DNA of 46,348 bases from Bacteroides sp. (lineage in GTDB: Bacteria > Bacteroidota > Bacteroidia > Bacteroidales > Muribaculaceae), in NCBI GenBank assembly GCA_014801585.1, contig JAAVDX010000009.1, positions 13,740-60,087 on the forward strand. The letters run 5' to 3'. Shown in pieces: positions 42,563 to 46,348 of this stretch (position 1 is its first letter; each line of letters begins with the position of its first letter). Made by a program: the position numbers and the translations under genes. The notes below the pieces were generated by a model that was given only the letters and a program-made list of their open reading frames with translations, made no database searches and was not told the origin of the DNA.

Positions 42563-43630
42563 ATGATTTATTTCAATTGCGATTATATGGCCGGGGCGCA
42601 TCCCGAGATTCTTGATGCACTGATCAAGACCAACCTTGAAAAAAGCGTCGGCTATGGTTTTGACTCCTTTACAGCGGCTGCTCGCGTGGCTATCCTTAAA
42701 GCCTGTGGGCTTGACGATGGCGAGGTATACTTCGTGCAGGGGGGTACTCAGGCGAATAAAGTAGCTATCGACCGTCTGCTTTCAAGAAACGATGGTGTAT
42801 TATGCTGCGAATCAGCTCATATCAACGTGCATGAATCCGGAGCCATCGAAGCCGATGGCCATAAGGTAATTGCGTTGCCCGAACAGAATGGTAAACTTTC
42901 TGCAGATTCCATACTCCGATATATGGAGGATTTCTATGCCGATGAGACTAACGAGCACATGGTACGCCCCGCAATGGTCTATATCACACACCCTACGGAA
43001 TATGGTACGCTCTATGCGCTCAGCGAGCTTAAGGCTATATCCGAAGTGTGCCGGCGCTATGACATGCCACTGTATATTGACGGTGCGCGACTTGCTTATG
43101 GATTGACAGCGGACGGAACGGATGTTACCCTCCACGATATAGCGACATTGGCCGACGTGTTTTATATCGGAGGGACAAAATGTGGCACACTGTTTGGGGA
43201 AGCCATAGTAAGCCGACACAAGCACATTCTTCCCAGATTCATGTCGTTGATGAAACTTCATGGTGCGCTACTCGCAAAGGGTAGATTATTGGGAATACAG
43301 TTTCTAACCTTATTCACCGATGATCTCTACTATCGCATCGGGCGGAATGCCGACCGACTGGCCATGCAACTGAAAGAAGGGTTCCTCGCCAAAGGTTACC
43401 GACAATACATCGACTCCCCCACCAACCAGCAATTTTTCATTCTTCCCAACGAAGAGATTGATCGTTTAAGCTCCCAGATAGGTTTCGAGTTATGGGGGCC
43501 TAAAGGAACGACGGAATCCATCGTACGTTTCGTCACCGACTGGTCAACGACCGAAAGCGACGTAACCTTCCTCCTCTCCCTTCTTCGGCCGGCTCCGACT
43601 CCTCCCCTACCGGACTCCGACTCCATATAG
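42563..43630 (+). CDS. Threonine aldolase-family PLP enzyme
   Basis: A 355-residue aminotransferase-fold enzyme of the beta-eliminating lyase/low-specificity L-threonine aldolase family, which splits threonine or allo-threonine to glycine and acetaldehyde. Seen are NCDYMAGAHPEILDAL at the N-terminus, YFVQGGTQANKVAID (cofactor phosphate contact), HINVHESGAIEADGHKVIAL, MPLYIDGARLAYGL (PLP-stacking and Asp region), and the Schiff-base Lys206 in IGGTKCGTLFGEA. The spacing of 110 bases from aat allows co-transcription, but no functional link is evident. Substrate preference cannot be decided from sequence. Confidence 0.92.
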   Translation: MIYFNCDYMAGAHPEILDALIKTNLEKSVGYGFDSFTAAARVAILKACGLDDGEVYFVQGGTQANKVAIDRLLSRNDGVLCCESAHINVHESGAIEADGHKVIALPEQNGKLSADSILRYMEDFYADETNEHMVRPAMVYITHPTEYGTLYALSELKAISEVCRRYDMPLYIDGARLAYGLTADGTDVTLHDIATLADVFYIGGTKCGTLFGEAIVSRHKHILPRFMSLMKLHGALLAKGRLLGIQFLTLFTDDLYYRIGRNADRLAMQLKEGFLAKGYRQYIDSPTNQQFFILPNEEIDRLSSQIGFELWGPKGTTESIVRFVTDWSTTESDVTFLLSLLRPAPTPPLPDSDSI

Positions 43631-43789
43631 CCGATCCTTTCCCGCAGTACCTACCCTTTCTTGCGTCCCCTTTATTCCGTCGGCTCTACTCAGCCTTCAC
43701 TGCATCTGCTCTCCAAAAACGGATCATCAGTCCCGAAAGAGGGCCCCGAAAGAGAAATAGAAGCCTACAGAAAAAAATCCGTCAAAAAA

Positions 43790-43821
43790 CTTGCAAAACT
43801 CAAAAATCCTACGTAACTTTG
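43790..43821 (+). promoter_or_regulatory. Promoter of tRNA-Leu
   Basis: TAACTTTG (43814-43821), a full -7 match, with CTTG at 43790-43793 at 20-base spacing. The mature tRNA begins 20 bases downstream. Confidence 0.75.
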
Positions 43822-43840
43822 CAAAACCAAAACCGGAAAT

Positions 43841-43921
43841 GCCCAGGTGGCGGAATGGTAGACGCGCTCGTTTCAGGTGCGAGTGCTGAGAGGCGTGCAG
43901 GTTCGAGTCCTGTTCTGGGCA
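43841..43921 (+). tRNA. tRNA-Leu (anticodon CAG)
   Basis: Acceptor stem GCCCAGG (43841-43847) pairs with TCTGGGC (43914-43920), with discriminator A at 43921. The anticodon stem CTCGT/GCGAG encloses the loop TTCAGGT, giving anticodon CAG, which reads CUG. The T arm GCAGG-TTCGAGT-CCTGT is canonical. A variable arm of leucine type lies between. The 3' CCA is not encoded. The anticodon and long variable arm both fit leucine. Confidence 0.96.
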
Positions 43922-43926
43922 CAAAA

Positions 43927-43960
43927 TAAACCCCTTAACTTGCTAAAGTTGAGGGGTTTA
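43927..43960 (+). terminator. Terminator of tRNA-Leu
   Basis: A 15-bp stem with one G-U pair (arms 43927-43941 and 43946-43960, loop GCTA) begins six bases after the tRNA. The trailing T run is weak (TAATTTC). Confidence 0.8.
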
Positions 43961-44191
43961 TAATTTCTCAGGTAGCTACAGGGTAGCTAAAAACAACACT
44001 ACCTATTATTTTTGGCATATAGGTCAAATTTTATTATGTCTCAAAAATTTTTAGCGAACACTAATAATTTTCAATTGGGAAATCAATAACGAATGATATA
44101 CTTTCGGAATCGGAATTCAATGTGATAGGTCAGACTTGGGGCAGACTTAACCAGATCCTTTAGGGACAAATGTGGAGATTGACTGAAAGAA
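43961..44191. other. AT-rich intergenic region downstream of tRNA-Leu
   Basis: No gene seen. GGTAGCTA occurs twice (43971-43978 and 43982-43989), and AGGTAG/CTACCT (about 43970 and 43999) could pair. The position directly 3' of a tRNA and the change to accessory genes beyond make this a possible integration junction, but no integrase or repeated tRNA end was found. Confidence 0.4.
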
Positions 44192-44223
44192 TTTGGATTG
44201 TTAATTGCATGATGCTAACTTTG
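44192..44223 (+). promoter_or_regulatory. Promoter of the ADP-ribosylglycohydrolase gene
   Basis: TTTG (44192-44195), 20 bases, TAACTTTG (44216-44223): both boxes are perfect. ATG 44291 is 67 bases downstream. Confidence 0.82.
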
Positions 44224-44290
44224 CAGTGGATTTCCCATTGGTTACTCTCTTAGAAATTCTTTGGTTATTAAATTCTTTAAACGATAGAAA

Positions 44291-45421
44291 ATGGAATATT
44301 CCAGATTACAGGATAAATGCCGTGGATCGCTTGTAGGTGGCGCTATCGGTGACGCTCTCGGATATGAGGTTGAGTTTATGGATCTCTGTTCCATACGCCG
44401 GAGATTCGGAGAAAGTGGTATTACTCGATATGTGTTGCATGAGGGTGTGGCTCGGTTCTCAGATGACACTCAGATGACGCTCTTTACTCTTGAGGGTCTC
44501 ATGAATGGTGTGATTGCAACTAAGGCAGGTAAGATAGAGGAAATTCTTCCGTATATAGAGAAAGCATATTTGAATTGGTATAGAACTCAGTTGGAATCAC
44601 CCGGAAAGTTGGCCGATAGCTGGATTGGGAACATCAAATCGTTGTGGACCCGGCGTGCGCCCGGAATGACTTGTCTCCAAGCATTGGAAAATATTAAAAT
44701 GGGGATTGCTGTTGAGAACTGTTCAAAAGGCTGCGGAGGTGTGATGAGGGTCGCACCCATCGGAATATTCAATGCTGTTCATCGGCATATCTATGACTAT
44801 TCCGATACTGCACGTATCGCCGGAGGAGCCGCTGAAATCACCCACAAGCACATGGCGAGTACCTTTTCCTCTGCCCTGCTTGCCACTATTGTAATGAATT
44901 GTATCTCGGATGAATCCGTTGACAGCATGCAGTTTTATTTCATCATTACCGGAGGGCTTATCATGATGAAGGAATACTATCCTGGCCATGATAAGGAGTG
45001 GAGTAAGTTTGATAGCCTTATCAGGCGAGCTTTGGATTTCGGCAAGAGCGACTGTCCGGAAGAAGAGGCTATCCTCGAACTCGGTCAGGGATGGATTGCG
45101 GAAGAAGCTATCGCTATAGCAATATTCTGTGTGATGCGGCACATTGATAATTTTGAGAAATGTATCGTCAGTGCGGTCAATCATGACGGTGACAGTGACT
45201 CGACAGGAGCGATAGCCGGGAATATCATCGGGGCGATTCTTGGTTATGCGGCCATACCGGCCTACTTTAAGGATAATCTGGAAATTGAACCGATACTGGT
45301 TTCAGTAGCTGATGACCTTTGCGCTGATGTTAAGATACGGGAAGTTAATCTTCGAATCGGGGAGCGATATATTGAGCATATCCCGGCCGAGGTCAACGCG
45401 GAATATCTAATAAAGAGTTAG
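44291..45421 (+). CDS. ADP-ribosylglycohydrolase family protein
   Basis: A 376-residue all-helical protein of the ADP-ribosylglycohydrolase (DraG/ARH) family, which removes ADP-ribose from proteins or other targets using two Mg ions. Metal-binding motifs are intact: GGAIGDALGYEVEF near residues 16-29, SDDTQM (57-62), and the C-terminal NHDGDSDSTGAIAGNIIGAI with D299, D301 and D303. KGCGGVMRVAPIG and AEITHKHMAS are further family segments. Length is normal and no signal peptide is present. It is a single-gene unit with a strong promoter in the accessory stretch after tRNA-Leu. The target is unknown; reversal of toxin- or defence-related ADP-ribosylation is a reasonable but unproven idea. No ADP-ribosyltransferase is encoded beside it. 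Confidence 0.92.
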   Translation: MEYSRLQDKCRGSLVGGAIGDALGYEVEFMDLCSIRRRFGESGITRYVLHEGVARFSDDTQMTLFTLEGLMNGVIATKAGKIEEILPYIEKAYLNWYRTQLESPGKLADSWIGNIKSLWTRRAPGMTCLQALENIKMGIAVENCSKGCGGVMRVAPIGIFNAVHRHIYDYSDTARIAGGAAEITHKHMASTFSSALLATIVMNCISDESVDSMQFYFIITGGLIMMKEYYPGHDKEWSKFDSLIRRALDFGKSDCPEEEAILELGQGWIAEEAIAIAIFCVMRHIDNFEKCIVSAVNHDGDSDSTGAIAGNIIGAILGYAAIPAYFKDNLEIEPILVSVADDLCADVKIREVNLRIGERYIEHIPAEVNAEYLIKS

Positions 45422-45511
45422 CGGTTTATAAGGGGGCTTGTCTTTTATTGCATAAAATCTACCATAACAATTTATTCCTACTCCAAAATCTTATATTTCT
45501 GAGCATAAAAG

Positions 45512-45543
45512 ATTGTCCATGTCGAAATAATTCATTAAATTTG
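45512..45543 (+). promoter_or_regulatory. Promoter of the XRE regulator
   Basis: ATTG (45512-45515), 20 bases, TAAATTTG (45536-45543), a full -7 match. ATG 45570 is 26 bases downstream. Confidence 0.65.
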
Positions 45544-45569
45544 TGCAATTCGCAAATGGTAGATAAAAA

Positions 45570-45824
45570 ATGGGTAAATATATAAATCGTCTAAAAGTTG
45601 TCCTTGCTGAGCAACGAAAAACTAATCTATGGCTTGCGCGTGAGCTTGGCAAAGACCCTGCAACTGTTTCTAAATGGTGTACTAACACAGCCCAACCATC
45701 ATTAGAGACATTGACAGCTATTGCTGAGTGTCTTAATGTAGATATACGTTCTCTATTAAATTCTACCACCGATGCAATGGTAGCGGAAACCTCAATATCT
45801 TACGGAAGATATGAAGGGAAATAA
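45570..45824 (+). CDS. XRE-family regulator of the type I restriction-modification kind
   Basis: An 84-residue DNA-binding protein consisting mainly of one XRE helix-turn-helix (about residues 8-62): INRLKVVLAEQRKTNLWLAR, then ELGKDPATVSKWCTNTAQPS and LETLTAIAECLNVDIRSLLN. Bacteroidales type I restriction-modification operons commonly start with a regulator of just this kind (RIKVVL-EQ-KTN-WLA...VS-WC-N--QP) immediately before hsdR or hsdM. Its last 14 bases overlap the start codon of the hsdR-like remnant that follows, as in an intact operon. It probably represses its own promoter. The gene itself appears intact though its target genes are damaged. Confidence 0.88.
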   Translation: MGKYINRLKVVLAEQRKTNLWLARELGKDPATVSKWCTNTAQPSLETLTAIAECLNVDIRSLLNSTTDAMVAETSISYGRYEGK

Positions 45825-45951
45825 CTTTAACCAGAATGCTTGTGTGCAGGTTCCGGCTGCATTACATCTGTGTAGCCTTGGTTATACCTAGCTGGATGAT
45901 ATTCCGGAATATGACAAGCGAACCAATCAATCAACGTATGGCCGATTTTGA
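45811..45951 (+). pseudogene. 5' remnant of a type I restriction endonuclease gene (hsdR-like)
   Basis: The frame from ATG 45811 reads MKGNNFNQNACVQVPAALHL, then CSLGYT, a TAG stop at 45889-45891, then LDDIPEYDKRTN. This is the conserved beginning of Bacteroidales HsdR proteins (FNQN-RVQVPAALHLC-LGYTYL), with the expected Tyr codon changed to TAG. After about 39 codons the similarity ends and another stop occurs at 45949, so nearly the whole nuclease/translocase gene is deleted. The overlap with the upstream regulator matches the usual operon order. Confidence 0.75.
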
Positions 45952-46039
45952 ATCCAAACTGACTGAAATGTTTGCTGAAAGCCATCGTCTTGAAAGCGAA
46001 ATCCTTGCTCAACTTAAATCTCTCAAATTTAACAGCTAA
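45911..46039 (+). CDS. Short coiled-coil ORF, probable fragment of a restriction-modification subunit
   Basis: 42 residues from ATG 45911; the longer frame from 45836 overlaps the hsdR remnant and is not credible. The sequence MTSEPINQRMADFESKLTEM followed by FAESHRLESEILAQLKSLKF is a single amphipathic helix. It resembles the C-terminal coiled-coil tail found on type I methylase subunits of Bacteroidales, but I cannot confirm that. It lies in a different frame from the hsdR remnant and stops five bases before the RhuM gene. It may be translated as a small protein or be only the scar of a deletion joining two operon genes. Confidence 0.45.
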   Translation: MTSEPINQRMADFESKLTEMFAESHRLESEILAQLKSLKFNS

Positions 46040-46044
46040 TCTCA

Positions 46045-46348
46045 ATGGCAAAGGAAATTCAGTTTATACTATATAATTTGCCTGATAATTCGGGTACAGT
46101 ACAAGCGTATGTTGAGAATGAAACATTATGGCTAACTCAAAAGGCTATGTCGCAATTGTTTGATGTGTCTGTCCCCGCTATAAATCAGCATCTCAAGAAT
46201 ATATACGCAACTAATGAACTTACACCGGAAGCAACTATTAAGAAAAACTTAATAGTTCAGCAGGAAGGGAATCGCCAAGTAAAACGAGAACAGACTTTCT
46301 ATTCTCTTGATGCAATCATAAGTGTTGGATATCGTGTTAACAGTCAGC
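46045..46348 (+). CDS. RhuM-family protein (3' end outside window)
   Basis: The frame is open from ATG 46045 to the window end (101 codons). The opening MAKEIQFILYNLPDNSGTVQ followed by AYVENETLWLTQKAMSQLFD is the RhuM (virulence_RhuM) family start. VSVPAINQHLKNIYATNELT is its helix-turn-helix-like segment, and REQTFYSLDAIISVGYRVNS is the hallmark C-terminal part of the domain. RhuM-like genes are frequent passengers within Bacteroidales type I restriction-modification operons, often between hsdM and hsdS. That fits the XRE regulator and hsdR remnant just upstream. Function is not established. Confidence 0.87.
   Translation, partial: MAKEIQFILYNLPDNSGTVQAYVENETLWLTQKAMSQLFDVSVPAINQHLKNIYATNELTPEATIKKNLIVQQEGNRQVKREQTFYSLDAIISVGYRVNSQ

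Noticed and set aside
43961..44191. An attachment site directly after tRNA-Leu
   Set aside because: No duplicated tRNA end and no integrase are present in the window; only the position is suggestive, so no att site is annotated.

Overview
The window is a chromosomal segment from a member of the Bacteroidota, most likely a gut Bacteroidales and, by overall flavour, a Muribaculaceae-like organism. The family placement is inference. Support comes from repeated promoters of the form TTTG-N19/20-TAnnTTTG, the gene sets sigma-54 regulator/lptE/secG and parAB/DUF5683/mltD, a clpS-clpA-aat group, and very large secreted beta-rich proteins ending in a sorting-type domain (final residues KVVVK). No intact transposase, phage module, rRNA or CRISPR array was seen. 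One tRNA gene, tRNA-Leu(CAG), is present.

Layout. 1-5.5 kb: the 3' end of a large surface protein, an AAA-ATPase-like/PD-(D/E)XK protein, a tiny Thr/Ala-rich lipoprotein, a decayed AlbA_2/HATPase_c_4-type pseudogene, and a HigBA toxin-antitoxin pair followed by a 26-bp perfect inverted repeat. 5.5-12.4 kb (minus strand): a five-gene operon parA-parB-DUF5683-mltD-coiled-coil membrane protein, preceded by a MATE exporter. The parA promoter sits so close to its ATG that the message looks leaderless. 12.7-32.5 kb (plus strand): two giant paralogous surface proteins flank an envelope block. The block holds a TolC/HlyD/two-permease exporter without its own ATPase, a lipid A-type acyltransferase, an MsbA-like flippase, a purN gene fused in frame to a CD225/dispanin-like membrane domain, and a DUF2752 protein.

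32.6-35.6 kb: a three-gene unit encoding a steroid 5-alpha-reductase homologue, an Old Yellow Enzyme-type flavin reductase and a short-chain dehydrogenase. This matches in kind the 5-alpha-reductase / 5-beta-reductase / 3-beta-hydroxysteroid dehydrogenase sets reported in gut Bacteroidales to reshape 3-oxo-delta4 bile acids and steroids. It is the most striking metabolic system here. 35.7-43.6 kb: a sigma-54 activator overlapping lptE, a TPR-like protein, secG, then clpS-clpA-aat (a complete bacterial N-degron set) and a threonine aldolase-type PLP enzyme.

43.8 kb to the end: tRNA-Leu(CAG) marks a change to accessory DNA. It carries an ADP-ribosylglycohydrolase, an XRE regulator of the kind that precedes type I restriction systems, the broken 5' end of an hsdR-like gene, a small coiled-coil remnant, and a RhuM-family gene cut by the window edge. 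This looks like a collapsed type I restriction-modification locus.

Several start codons were moved inward from the longest reading frame where signal peptides, family alignment or promoter position decide it. These are noted per gene. All family names are assigned by reading translated motifs, without database searches.
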